Shown piece by piece: positions 32,725 through 40,632 of a stretch of 41,028 bases of DNA. This DNA is from JBDGRJ01 sp042218065 (GTDB lineage: Bacteria > Patescibacteriota > Patescibacteriia > Magasanikbacterales > UBA922), in NCBI GenBank assembly GCA_042218065.1, contig JBDGRL010000056.1, positions 1-41,028 on the forward strand, written 5' to 3'. Position numbers and translations under genes: made by a program. Below the pieces are notes generated by a model. That model was not told the DNA's origin. It did no database searches and saw only the letters and a program-made list of their open reading frames with translations. Every line of letters begins with the position of its first letter. Position 1 is the stretch's first letter.

Positions 32725-32797
32725 GGGCCTCTAGCTCAGCTGGCAGAGCACCGCTTTTGCACGGCGGAGGTCAGGGGTTCGAATCCCCTGGGGTCCA
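32725..32797 (+). tRNA. tRNA-Ala (anticodon UGC)
   Basis: Complete cloverleaf: acceptor GGGCCTC/GGGGTCC with the alanine-identity G3-U70 pair, anticodon loop TTTGCAC, T arm AGGGG-TTCGAAT-CCCCT, discriminator A73, no encoded CCA. Confidence 0.97.
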
Positions 32798-32809
32798 CTC
32801 TTAATAAGA

Positions 32810-32881
32810 GCCGGGGTAGCTCACTGGTAGAGCAGGAGATTGAAGATCTTTGTGTAGTGGGTTCGATTCCCACCCCCGGCA
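32810..32881 (+). tRNA. tRNA-Phe (anticodon GAA)
   Basis: Acceptor GCCGGGG/CCCCGGC, D arm GCTC-ACTGGTA-GAGC, anticodon loop TTGAAGA, T arm GTGGG-TTCGATT-CCCAC, discriminator A. The anticodon stem GGAGA/TCTTT has two G-U pairs. No encoded CCA. Confidence 0.95.
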
Positions 32882-32886
32882 CTTTT

Positions 32887-32959
32887 CGGGGCGTGGCTCA
32901 GTCGGTAGAGCGCTGCGTTTGGGACGCAGAAGTCGTCGGTTCAAGTCCGACCGCCCCGA
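32887..32959 (+). tRNA. tRNA-Pro (anticodon UGG)
   Basis: Acceptor CGGGGCG/CGCCCCG, anticodon stem CTGCG/CGCAG with loop TTTGGGA, T arm GTCGG-TTCAAGT-CCGAC, discriminator A. Only 5 nt separate it from tRNA-Phe. No encoded CCA. Confidence 0.97.
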
Positions 32960-32961
32960 CT

Positions 32962-32992
32962 ACACAGCTTCAAACAAAGCTGTGTTTTTTTA
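32962..32992 (+). terminator. Terminator of the tRNA operon
   Basis: A 9-bp perfect stem ACACAGCTT/AAGCTGTGT followed by seven T, directly after tRNA-Pro. Confidence 0.95.
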
Positions 32993-32995
32993 ATA

Positions 32996-33032
32996 AATTA
33001 AAAAACCGTCTTAAGTAAACCTCAAGACGGTT
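32996..33032 (-). terminator. Terminator of the 33.1-33.5 kb gene
   Basis: AACCGTCTT/AAGACGGTT stem; the minus-strand reading runs into TTTTTTAA. It is back to back with the tRNA terminator. Confidence 0.85.
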
Positions 33033-33059
33033 ACCCCCTTCATATATTTATTACTTTTT

Positions 33060-33512
33060 TTACAACGGCTTAGTGATAAAATCCTGAACTCGTTCCACAA
33101 ACATCTGAGATAGGTAGTATGCCAAAAAAATACTTACCAGGATTAATCCAAACCCCTCAAAGGTTTTCACTGCAGGTGTCCATAGAGTGGCCTCTCCTTC
33201 TAACAAAAACAGTCCGATACAATAATCACCTAAACAGTATAGAGATACAAACAAAAGATTAGGAAATAGGACTGAGAGGTTAAAAAAACGAGTGTTAAGA
33301 GCCTCCTTAATCCAGCTAAAAAGTCGTATCACAGAAAACAACCAAAAGGACAACAAAGAAAGCTGAAAGATATAAAGAAGACCCGATTTACCAGAGAAAT
33401 CCAGGGCATAAAAATAGAAGCCCCAAGATGATGTCAGTCCTAAAAAGAACAAAAGAAAGTAAATCGACCTGACTCGACGAAAAACTTCTTCTTTAGCACT
33501 CTTCATCTTCAT
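33060..33512 (-). CDS. Four-helix membrane protein of unknown function
   Basis: A 150-residue protein with four hydrophobic segments (about residues 16-35, 43-64, 80-103 and 117-138) and no motif I recognise. It starts behind GGAGGT with good spacing. Codon use is G/C/T-ending (TTG, CTT, GTC, CGT/CGA), unlike the A-ending neighbours and like the 15.1-16.2 kb gene; higher G+C suggests separate ancestry. It has its own consensus promoter, an unusual leader hairpin and its own terminator, i.e. a self-contained cassette between the tRNA operon and the P-ATPase. Confidence 0.6.
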   Translation of the reverse strand: MKMKSAKEEVFRRVRSIYFLLFFLGLTSSWGFYFYALDFSGKSGLLYIFQLSLLSFWLFSVIRLFSWIKEALNTRFFNLSVLFPNLLFVSLYCLGDYCIGLFLLEGEATLWTPAVKTFEGFGLILVSIFLAYYLSQMFVERVQDFITKPL

Positions 33513-33539
33513 AGCACCTCCAACCTCAAGTCAAAAACA

Positions 33540-33623
33540 GCCTCATTTAGAGCCACACCTCATATAACCCTAAATGAAGCTATATTATCACAATATATTA
33601 ACACAAAATTCACCTCTTGTCAA
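33540..33623 (-). promoter_or_regulatory. Promoter and terminator-like leader hairpin
   Basis: Minus-strand TTGACA (33618-33623), 17 nt, TAATAT (33595-33600). The transcript starts near 33588 and at once forms GCTTCATTTAG/CTAAATGAGGC (33570-33580 with 33540-33550, one U-G pair) followed by TGTTTTTG, resembling an intrinsic terminator placed before the 33512 ATG, a possible attenuator. A third copy of the CATTTAGAG core lies upstream at about 33645-33655. Confidence 0.55.
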
Positions 33624-33669
33624 ATAAACTGTAAACTTTAATATTGCTCTAAATGAAAGCAAATTTTTC

Positions 33670-36300
33670 CTATTGCTGCCTTTCCATATATTTACTAAAC
33701 TCCAACACAACTAAACTAACAAAAGCTGCAGCTATCACTATTAACCATTCATACAGACCTAATGCAACCACCCCAAACCATCCTTGCAAAACAGGGACAT
33801 TAATAATTGCTATTTGCAATAAAGCAGACCCAATCACAGCAAGCCATAACCATTTATTTGTAAATAAACCTAAAGAAAGCACACTTGACCTGACGGAACG
33901 ACAAGCAAAAGACTCAAACAGCTCTACAAATACTAACATAGTAAAGATTAGACTTTGAGCTAAAACCTGATCAATAGTAACATATTGAGAAAAAGTATAG
34001 GCTGCAATAGCCGTTATTATTATTGGATATACAAGCAAATACGATCCCAGGTTCTTAAAAATACTCTCTTCTTGCTCTCTGGGAGCACGCGACATTATAC
34101 CTGGTTCCGGCTTTTCCGTACCTAAAGCTAAAGCAGGAAGCCCATCAGTAACCAAATTTATCCACAAAATTTGAATAGCAGTAATTGGCAAAGGATAACC
34201 TACCATAATAGAAAAAACAACTATCAGAACTTCGACGATATTTCCACTCAACAAGTAAGCTAAAAATTTCTTAATATTATCAAATATTCTTCTTCCCTCC
34301 TCTATCGCTTTTTCAATAGTAGCAAAATTATCATCAGCTAAGATCATATCACTTGCTTCTTTGCTTACGTCCGTGCCAGTAATACCCATAGCAATACCCA
34401 AATCTGCTTGTTTCAACGCAGGTGCATCATTTACTCCATCCCCTGTCATAGCAACTATTTCTTGGTTTTGTTTTAATCCTTTTATTATCTTTAATTTATC
34501 CTCAGGATTTACCCGGGCAAATACAGAAGTTGCCACTACAGTTTCTTTTAGTTCTGACTCACTTAACTCTTTTAGTTTGCTGCCCTCTATGCTGCCGCCC
34601 GAAAATCCGATCTGTTCTCCTATAGCTTGAGCTGTCTTCAGATGGTCACCGGTTATCATCTTTACCTCAATTCCAGCAGTTTTGCATTTCTCTATAGCTT
34701 CTTTTGCTTCTTTTCTTGGGGGGTCGATCATTCCTTGTAAGCCGAGAAAGATTAAATTCTGTTCTATTTCTTCATCGGATTCACCTTCATAGTTTTGTAT
34801 TGGTTTATATGCAAAACTTAAAACACGTAATGCATCTTCTGCCATATCGTCATTGGCTTGCTTTATTTTTTTCTTATCCTCTTTAGTCAATTCTCTAACT
34901 TCTGAATTGATCTTGATTCTATCACATCTGCTTAATACTTCTTCTAATGCACCTTTAGTATATGCCAAAGTTTCATCATTATCTTTGTGTATAGTAGTCA
35001 TGCGTTTACGCTCAGAGCTAAACTCGATTTCATCTATCTTATCATATTGATTTTTTATCTCATCTGTGTCTAATCCGGCTTTCTGGGCTGAAACCAATAA
35101 GGAACCTTCAGTAGGATCACCATAAATATTATATTTACCTTCTTCTCGTTTAATTTCGGAGTTATTATTCAGTATCCCTGCCCTCAGTAGGTCCTTAAAA
35201 TTATCAGTCGGTTTGCTAAAATCCCCTTTTGGTTCATATCCTGAACCCGAAACTTTCACCATTTCTTGGTTTGCAAATATTTTCTTTACCGTCATCTCAT
35301 TATGAGTCAAGGTACCGGTTTTATCGGTACAAATTACACTAGCAGAACCTAAAGTCTCAACACTTGGTAGTCTCCTGACCAAGGCATTTTTCTTGATCAT
35401 CCTTTGAACTCCCATGGATAAAGACAAAGTAATTACAGCAGGTAAACCCTCAGGTATAACAGCTACAGATAAAGCTATCGCAACTAGAAGCATCTCGCTT
35501 ATAGGCTGATTGTGAAAAATTAAACCAACAGCTAGAACAACAAAAGCAACCCCTACACCAATGAAGCCTAATTTCGTCGCTATTTTTTTCATTTTTCTCT
35601 GTAGAGGAGTGGTCGTATCTTCATTGCTTTGGACCATATCGGCAATCTTGCCGAGCTCTGTATCCATGCCTGTGCGGACCACTACTGCTTTAGCATGTCC
35701 TTTTGTAACATTTGTGCCTGAAAACAACATGTTCTCTTGATCTGCTACTTCCAACCCTCCTTCTAGACTTGATTCAGTCTTATTTACAGAAGTGCTTTCT
35801 CCTGTCAGTGCAGCTTCCTGGGTTTGCAAATTCGACTGATCTATTATCCTTGCATCAGCAGGCACTCGACTGCCGGTCTTCAATTTAATTATATCTCCTG
35901 GAACCAGCCGAGAAGCTTTAATTTCTTTCTTTTCTCCCCCTCGTACTACTTCGGCTGATAGAGACACTATTTCTTTCAATTTTTCAATTGCTTTTTCGGC
36001 TCTGTATTCTTGGATAAAACCTAAAATTGCATTTAAAATTACTATAGTGCCAATAACATACATATCAGTCATCTCTCCAACCAAAAAAGCAATAACCATA
36101 GCAACAATTAAAATCCAAACTATCGGACTTTTAAATTGCTTGAGAAAAATAAAAAAGGGGTTTACACCCCTTTTTTCTTCTATCTTATTTGGTCCGTATT
36201 TTTTTAACCTATTATCTACCTCTGTCTCACTCAGGCCCTGTTCAGCATTGGTTTCAAAATGGTCTATTACCTTCTTTACAGATTCCTGATAAAACTTCAT
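33670..36300 (-). CDS. P-type Ca2+-transporting ATPase (P2-type)
   Basis: 876 residues from ATG 36300; the longer frame to 36363 would run into the preceding gene. P-type ATPase: actuator loop with LTGES, phosphorylated Asp in CTDKTGTLTHNEMTV, nucleotide-binding KGALEEVLSRCDRI, hinge MTGDGVNDAPALKQADLGIA. The M4 motif VIPEGLPAVITLSLSMGVQRM (in two parts: PEGLPAVIT and GVQRM) and M6 INLVTDGLPALALG place it with bacterial SERCA/PMR1-like Ca2+ exporters. About ten membrane segments and an N-terminal cation-ATPase domain. It starts 5 nt after the cupredoxin lipoprotein stop, so the two are co-transcribed. Confidence 0.93.
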   Translation of the reverse strand: MKFYQESVKKVIDHFETNAEQGLSETEVDNRLKKYGPNKIEEKRGVNPFFIFLKQFKSPIVWILIVAMVIAFLVGEMTDMYVIGTIVILNAILGFIQEYRAEKAIEKLKEIVSLSAEVVRGGEKKEIKASRLVPGDIIKLKTGSRVPADARIIDQSNLQTQEAALTGESTSVNKTESSLEGGLEVADQENMLFSGTNVTKGHAKAVVVRTGMDTELGKIADMVQSNEDTTTPLQRKMKKIATKLGFIGVGVAFVVLAVGLIFHNQPISEMLLVAIALSVAVIPEGLPAVITLSLSMGVQRMIKKNALVRRLPSVETLGSASVICTDKTGTLTHNEMTVKKIFANQEMVKVSGSGYEPKGDFSKPTDNFKDLLRAGILNNNSEIKREEGKYNIYGDPTEGSLLVSAQKAGLDTDEIKNQYDKIDEIEFSSERKRMTTIHKDNDETLAYTKGALEEVLSRCDRIKINSEVRELTKEDKKKIKQANDDMAEDALRVLSFAYKPIQNYEGESDEEIEQNLIFLGLQGMIDPPRKEAKEAIEKCKTAGIEVKMITGDHLKTAQAIGEQIGFSGGSIEGSKLKELSESELKETVVATSVFARVNPEDKLKIIKGLKQNQEIVAMTGDGVNDAPALKQADLGIAMGITGTDVSKEASDMILADDNFATIEKAIEEGRRIFDNIKKFLAYLLSGNIVEVLIVVFSIMVGYPLPITAIQILWINLVTDGLPALALGTEKPEPGIMSRAPREQEESIFKNLGSYLLVYPIIITAIAAYTFSQYVTIDQVLAQSLIFTMLVFVELFESFACRSVRSSVLSLGLFTNKWLWLAVIGSALLQIAIINVPVLQGWFGVVALGLYEWLIVIAAAFVSLVVLEFSKYMERQQ

Positions 36301-36305
36301 TTTGT

Positions 36306-37037
36306 TTATTTTACATCTATCTCTCCAACCATACCCGACTGAGCGTGTCCAGGAACCGTACACTCAAACTCCAGGTTTAAGGTTCCACTCTTAGGTGCAG
36401 TAAAGGTAAATGATTCGGTCTCGCCAGAAGAGATTACACTAGTACCTTTCTTTAGCTCAGGTATTACTAGGTTGTGGCCGACATTGCCTTCATTAGTGAA
36501 GTTTACTGTCACCTCTTGTCCTTTTTTCACTTGTATTTTAGAAGGTGAAAAATCGTACTCCGTACCGGAAACATTTACCACTTTCTTTTCCGGGGTAGAC
36601 CCTGATCGGCTAGCCTTGGACTCATCTTTCTGTTTATCGCTGCTGTCACTACCTGGTCCACGGGACGGATTATATCTATTTGATCTGGTAGTATTGTGGT
36701 TGCTTCTTTGAGTCTCAGAAGAAGTAGAGCTGTCCGAACCTATATCTTTTTTCTTTTGTTCACGCTTTTGTTCCCCTCTCTGCTTAGCTGCTTCTTTTAT
36801 TTTTTCCACCTGTTCTTTTTTCTCCTGTTTGGTCTCGGCGTCTTTCATCTTTTGTGCCTCCTCGCTAACCTTCTCTCCCACTCCTTTTTGGTCCTGCTTC
36901 ATTTCTTGTTGTTCTTGAGATTGTTTCTCATCTATATTATCTTTCTGCTGTTGTGTTTTTTGAGCACAACCTTGTCCAATAAGAACAAAAGATAGTGCAA
37001 GCACTGATATAGTGAGTATTATTTTTCGCATAAACAT
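36306..37037 (-). CDS. Cupredoxin (plastocyanin-like) lipoprotein
   Basis: A 243-residue exported protein: signal peptide with lipobox LIGQGC (Cys about residue 24), then a low-complexity Lys/Glu/Gln coiled stalk (about 27-100), a Ser/Arg/Asn-rich spacer, and a C-terminal beta-sandwich of about 95 residues. The type-1 copper ligands are all there: His in VGHNLVIP and Cys-His-Met in ECTVPGHAQSGM. It would be a membrane-tethered small blue-copper electron carrier or copper-binding protein facing outward. Directly upstream of, and probably cotranscribed with, the P-type ATPase. The partner oxidase or reductase is not in the window. Confidence 0.87.
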   Translation of the reverse strand: MFMRKIILTISVLALSFVLIGQGCAQKTQQQKDNIDEKQSQEQQEMKQDQKGVGEKVSEEAQKMKDAETKQEKKEQVEKIKEAAKQRGEQKREQKKKDIGSDSSTSSETQRSNHNTTRSNRYNPSRGPGSDSSDKQKDESKASRSGSTPEKKVVNVSGTEYDFSPSKIQVKKGQEVTVNFTNEGNVGHNLVIPELKKGTSVISSGETESFTFTAPKSGTLNLEFECTVPGHAQSGMVGEIDVK

Positions 37038-37113
37038 TTTTATTAAGATTAAATACTATTTTTAGTATACAAAAAAATACAAATAATTACAGACTAAGCA
37101 ATATTGTTCTAAA

Positions 37114-38073
37114 CTAATCCAAAAATTCTGGTCTTCCTTCATTTAAAATCAACTCATCATCGAAGTAAACTGTAGGGTCTTCACAAACTGTATCCCAGTG
37201 AATATCACAAGGGTTCCTGCGCTCATCTCCTTCGGGGACATAGGAACAATTATCACCAAATGCTATATGGACTGTGCCCAACACCTTCTCATCCTGAAGA
37301 GTGTTACCTATAAGTGTAGCTTCAGGGTTTGTCCCAAAACCAAACTCTGCAATCTGTCTAGAATTTGGATTTTGTTCAAAGGTCTGCTTAAGAGTTGAGG
37401 TCTCAGTACCATCTTCATCCTCAACGGACACCACTAATTCATCTTCTATCTCAACTCTCTTAGCTGAAGGTGAAAAAGGAAAATGGTCTATTGCCAAAGT
37501 GCCGTGAATATTTGACGGATAACCACTTGGTTCACCTGCAGGTAGATTGCCAAAATCTCCCGGCTCATGAAGTATGCCTGTATCAGTATGATAAGTATCT
37601 ATTTCTACATCAAAAGTAATATCAGTGCCTGAAGGGGTAGTGATCTTCACCCTAGAAGTATTTTTCAGCATTTCATATACACCCTCAGTAATCTCTTCTA
37701 CTTTTTGATAATCTGCTTGTAAAGACGTTCTCCAAATCTTTTTGTTTATACCCGGGAGAGTAGCCACTCTGGTGTCTGCTTTGCAAGCCTCCTTTCTAGC
37801 ATCAGTATGAGAAATGGACTTCACAGTAGGAGCTATAGCCACATCTGCATCTATCAAAGCTTCATGTACCTCTTGCGGTGGTTCCTCACCGGATGTATCA
37901 GGCTGAGGGTATTCAAAATAATCTAAATTTGCTTTCTCTTCTATTATTTGATGCAAGGCTCTTATTAACTCTTGATCATTGCCATCGTTAACTAATACTA
38001 CATGTTCATGAGGCTGAACTTTTAAACATTGTTCAACTATTGTTTTTGCTCCTTTTTTTAGTTCCTTGTCCAT
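37114..38073 (-). CDS. M29-like aminopeptidase
   Basis: A 319-residue protein resembling the M29 thermophilic leucyl aminopeptidase family. The metal-binding residues appear in order: Glu in LPAGEPSG, Glu in IAEFGFGTNP, His in GTVHIAFGDN and His/Asp in CDIHWDTV. The N-terminal domain (QPHEHVVLVND, then VAIAPTVKSISHTDARK) is the family's substrate-side half. Length is shorter than the usual 370-410 residues, mainly by trimmed loops. Cytoplasmic; it would release N-terminal amino acids from peptides. It sits alone between the cupredoxin gene and the structured G+C-rich element. Confidence 0.85.
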   Translation of the reverse strand: MDKELKKGAKTIVEQCLKVQPHEHVVLVNDGNDQELIRALHQIIEEKANLDYFEYPQPDTSGEEPPQEVHEALIDADVAIAPTVKSISHTDARKEACKADTRVATLPGINKKIWRTSLQADYQKVEEITEGVYEMLKNTSRVKITTPSGTDITFDVEIDTYHTDTGILHEPGDFGNLPAGEPSGYPSNIHGTLAIDHFPFSPSAKRVEIEDELVVSVEDEDGTETSTLKQTFEQNPNSRQIAEFGFGTNPEATLIGNTLQDEKVLGTVHIAFGDNCSYVPEGDERRNPCDIHWDTVCEDPTVYFDDELILNEGRPEFLD

Positions 38074-38127
38074 GGTAATTTGTGTTAATATTGAAAAAAA
38101 CTGTAAATTATTTTAACTTAAGTTTGC

Positions 38128-38626
38128 GGGGCGGACAAGATATTAACTTGTCCGCCCACGGGTTTCCTCCTTTTAAAGAGTAGGTTCACAGTCTCTCCTC
38201 ACCCCGGATCATTGGGGTAAGGTTCCTCTCCTCCACCGGACGGAGCACCTCCGTCCGGGTCGTCATCGGGTGGGCACCCCATTGAGCTTCCCCTTATTCG
38301 GGAGTCAAGATGAGTTAGTGACTGCGGCTATCCTGATTACCAGATGCCGCTGACTGCGCCGAAACCCAACGCCTCAGATGAAGTCGCTGGGTTCTCCGGG
38401 GATCACCGGCCGGGGATCAGAATCCTCTTCGTCATCCCCGTCAGTGAAGATCGGGTCTTTCATCTGCTTTGACACCTGTTTTATTCCCGGTCCTCATCAC
38501 GCTTGCACGTGCCCCTTCGGGTAGACCGACTTTATTTTAGGTGTCCTTAGAGTACAGGTTAGAGTGCCAAGGCTGTTTTCTCCCAGCCTACTGGAGTGGG
38601 TGAGATGCACCCATCTAATTTTTTTG
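38128..38626 (-). ncRNA. Second large structured G+C-rich element (about 500 nt)
   Basis: A G+C-rich gap in which most bases fall in hairpins: GGGCGGACAAG/CTTGTCCGCCC (38129-38157), CCTCACCCC/GGGGTAAGG (38197-38222), CCGGACGGAG/CTCCGTCCGG (38236-38258), GCGGC/GCCGC (38324-38350), AACCCAACG/CGCTGGGTT (38363-38393), GGGGAT/ATCCCC (around 38413-38440), GACACCT/AGGTGTC enclosing CGGTC/GACCG (38471-38545), GGCTG/CAGCC (about 38569-38589). Two A-C mismatches on plus become G-U on minus and a third pairing gains a G-U there, supporting a minus-strand RNA. Against that, the plus strand has the better signals: TGGGTG/CACCCA then a run of seven T at 38597-38626. Tiny minus-strand frames with acidic, Pro-rich products lie inside (38374-38463, 29 codons; 38199-38282, 27 codons). 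Strand and identity are unsettled. Confidence 0.5.
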
Positions 38627-38651
38627 TAAAAATCGAATGGATGCACCTTAC

Positions 38652-38788
38652 AAACAAAAAACCCTCCCGCTAGGGAGGCAGCATAATATTTAACACAATA
38701 TGAATGCTTACCTCCCGTCAGGTGGAGACTTATATTTCACATGCATCCAAGTTGTGTTTTTGGTAATATTTTTCATTTTTTTATCTTA
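38652..38788 (-). ncRNA. Possible small transcript between FMN reductase and the structured element
   Basis: A minus-strand promoter TTGACA (38817-38822), 16-nt spacer, TATAAT-like TAATAT (38795-38800) begins right at the FMN reductase stop. About 110 nt downstream CCTCCC-TAGC-GGGAGG (38663-38678) plus TTTTTTG forms a strong terminator. The interval holds a short hairpin ACCT/AGGT and a 22-codon frame (38708-38776) without a ribosome-binding site. Either a small RNA of about 135 nt or just the terminator of the upstream operon. Confidence 0.35.
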
Positions 38789-38823
38789 TTTTCAATATTA
38801 CACAAGCATCAAAACTTGTCAAA

Positions 38824-39393
38824 TCAAATTATATCCTCATGAAGATCTTCTAGATGGCTCTGATAAGTTAGTAATTTATCAAAACTATTCTCCAACCTTT
38901 CTTTATATTCCTCATCTCTCTGATTTTTATCCTTCTCATCAAATAATTCATGTACATTACTAAAGTAAACCGGATAAGGTACATTAACCAATCCCAGCTC
39001 GTTGTAAACCATAAGAATATGCTCTACCATCCTAGCACCTCCAAAGTGTCCTGCGGAAACACCACAAGTTAGCACAGGCTTGCCTTTATAGTTCTCCAGG
39101 TCTTCATCTAAAACAATCTTGAGCTCTCCCGGGTAGCCGTGGTTATATTCAGGGGCTACAATAATAAAAGCATCCGCTGTTTCAGCTATATCCCTCCAGT
39201 CTCTAGTCTCATCGGCATACTCTTCCTGCCATGGTGGTATGGTCATCTCCTGAATAAACTCTCCCGGTGTATGCAGATCTACTTCTGCTCTTTTGTTTTC
39301 TTTTAGGGTGTTATTCACATACCGAGCAACCTTGCTAGAATAACAATCCGGACGAGAAGAACCTAGAAGTATAGGGATGTATGGCTTGGACAT
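38824..39393 (-). CDS. NADPH-dependent FMN reductase-like flavoprotein
   Basis: A 189-residue flavodoxin-like protein. The FMN phosphate loop LLGSSRPDCYSSKVA is at the N-terminus and the isoalloxazine/NADPH loop APEYNHGYPGELK near residue 80 is diagnostic. Members reduce FMN, quinones or azo compounds with NADPH. Good length for the family; the C-terminus (about 150-189) is a charged helix. Its minus-strand neighbours upstream are a cupin and Pcm, all spaced for co-transcription. Confidence 0.88.
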   Translation of the reverse strand: MSKPYIPILLGSSRPDCYSSKVARYVNNTLKENKRAEVDLHTPGEFIQEMTIPPWQEEYADETRDWRDIAETADAFIIVAPEYNHGYPGELKIVLDEDLENYKGKPVLTCGVSAGHFGGARMVEHILMVYNELGLVNVPYPVYFSNVHELFDEKDKNQRDEEYKERLENSFDKLLTYQSHLEDLHEDII

Positions 39394-39431
39394 GTAATAT
39401 TGTTAATTATCTCAATCGGACTTACATTATA

Positions 39432-39737
39432 CTAATATGCTTTCGGTGCGTAAATGTTGAAGGTTTCCAGATCCACCTCACCGGTGTTTCTGATTTCGTG
39501 GTTTTCACCGGCCTCAATCAAAAGTAGATCTTCCTTGCTAAATTTTACGGCCTCGCCGTCTATCACAGCCTCACCTTCACCTTCCATTACATAAAGCCAT
39601 TGATCACTATCAGGGTGTTGATTATTCGGTCCGCCTGTGGATTGTCCGGGGGAAAGCACCATCTCAGCTACCTGAGATCTTTCCGTTTGTTCTAGGACCT
39701 GAAAAAAGTTTTTAGGGTTTAAATCAATTTTTCTCAT
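39432..39737 (-). CDS. Single-domain cupin protein
   Basis: A 101-residue beta-barrel protein. Cupin motif 1 is degenerate: in NQHPDSDQWLYVMEGEGEAVIDG only one of the two histidines of the HxH pair is present. Motif 2 is ENHEIRNTGEVDLETFNIY, with the metal His in ENHEIRN. Possibly a metal-dependent sensor or enzyme with unknown ligand. Located between pcm and the FMN reductase gene with short gaps. Confidence 0.82.
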   Translation of the reverse strand: MRKIDLNPKNFFQVLEQTERSQVAEMVLSPGQSTGGPNNQHPDSDQWLYVMEGEGEAVIDGEAVKFSKEDLLLIEAGENHEIRNTGEVDLETFNIYAPKAY

Positions 39738-39757
39738 TTTTAAACTTTATTAAAAAA

Positions 39758-40384
39758 TTACTCGTCCCATCCATATTCCCCCACCAAAGGCACAAATCTC
39801 ACGTAAGTCTCCTCTAAAGTTTCTAATTCACCATCTTTTTTCTCACAAACCTTAAGCTTCTGGCTAAACTTTCCACCTACCGGGATAACAATCCTACCTC
39901 CTTTTGCTAACTGTTCCACCAATGGTGGAGGTATATCCGGAGCCGCCGCTGTTACTATAATACCATCGTATGGTGCATACTCAGGCCAACCTTTAGTGCC
40001 ATCATCTACTTTAATTTCCACATTTTTGCATCCAATTTTATCTAAAATCTTTTCAGCTCTATCGGCTAGATCCTTAAACCTCTCTATAGTATAAACCTTA
40101 TCTGCGATTTTTGACAATATAGCTGCCTGATAACCAGAACCAGTTCCAATCTCAAGCACCTTATCTTCATCGTCAAGGTTGAGTTTTGCTGTCATCTGTG
40201 CCACCAATGAGGGTTGGCTTATGGTTTGTCCATTGCCAATCGGCAGTGGTCTATCTTGATCGGAATTGGGTTTTTGTTCTTGAGGCAGAAACTCTTTTCT
40301 ATCTATTTGATTGAATGCTTTTAGAATTTCTTCATTTTCTGTGACAGAATCCTTGATTTTTTTAAATATAACACCTTCAGGCAT
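39758..40384 (-). CDS. pcm: Protein-L-isoaspartate O-methyltransferase
   Basis: A 208-residue SAM-dependent repair methyltransferase that marks isoaspartyl residues in damaged proteins. The family signature is NGQTISQPSLVAQMT near residue 50, followed by motif I VLEIGTGSGYQAAILS, the acidic VYTIERF, and PYDGIIVTAAAPDIPPPLVEQL (read in two parts). The C-terminal VPLVGEYGW is also typical. Full length. First gene of the minus-strand pcm-cupin-FMN reductase set. Confidence 0.95.
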   Translation of the reverse strand: MPEGVIFKKIKDSVTENEEILKAFNQIDRKEFLPQEQKPNSDQDRPLPIGNGQTISQPSLVAQMTAKLNLDDEDKVLEIGTGSGYQAAILSKIADKVYTIERFKDLADRAEKILDKIGCKNVEIKVDDGTKGWPEYAPYDGIIVTAAAPDIPPPLVEQLAKGGRIVIPVGGKFSQKLKVCEKKDGELETLEETYVRFVPLVGEYGWDE

Positions 40385-40632
40385 AGATTTTATTGGACTT
40401 ACTAAGCTTATAATTAACTGATTTCAAAATAACAAAATTATTCAAAACTTATACCATACTTCTTACAGAACATTTTTTAGTTTTATAAGAATGCATTAAA
40501 TATTATTTACCCCCTGAGTTTTATCTCAGGGTTCATATTTGACTCCCTTTTTTCAAGGAACGTAGCAACTTCAATGTGTTAGAGAAATTAACAAAAAAGA
40601 TTTACAAAGTCAAAGAATAAACTAATTCAATT
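40385..40632. other. Intergenic region without a clear gene
   Basis: A+T-rich. The only structure I see is CCCTGAG/CTCAGGG (40513-40532) with no T-run on either side, between the pcm start and the stop of the partial gene. No convincing promoter, frame or RNA. Confidence 0.5.

Noticed and set aside
36301..36363. N-terminal extension of the P-type ATPase
   Set aside because: Those codons overlap the end of the cupredoxin gene and have no family similarity; ATG 36300 starts at the normal cation-ATPase N-terminus.
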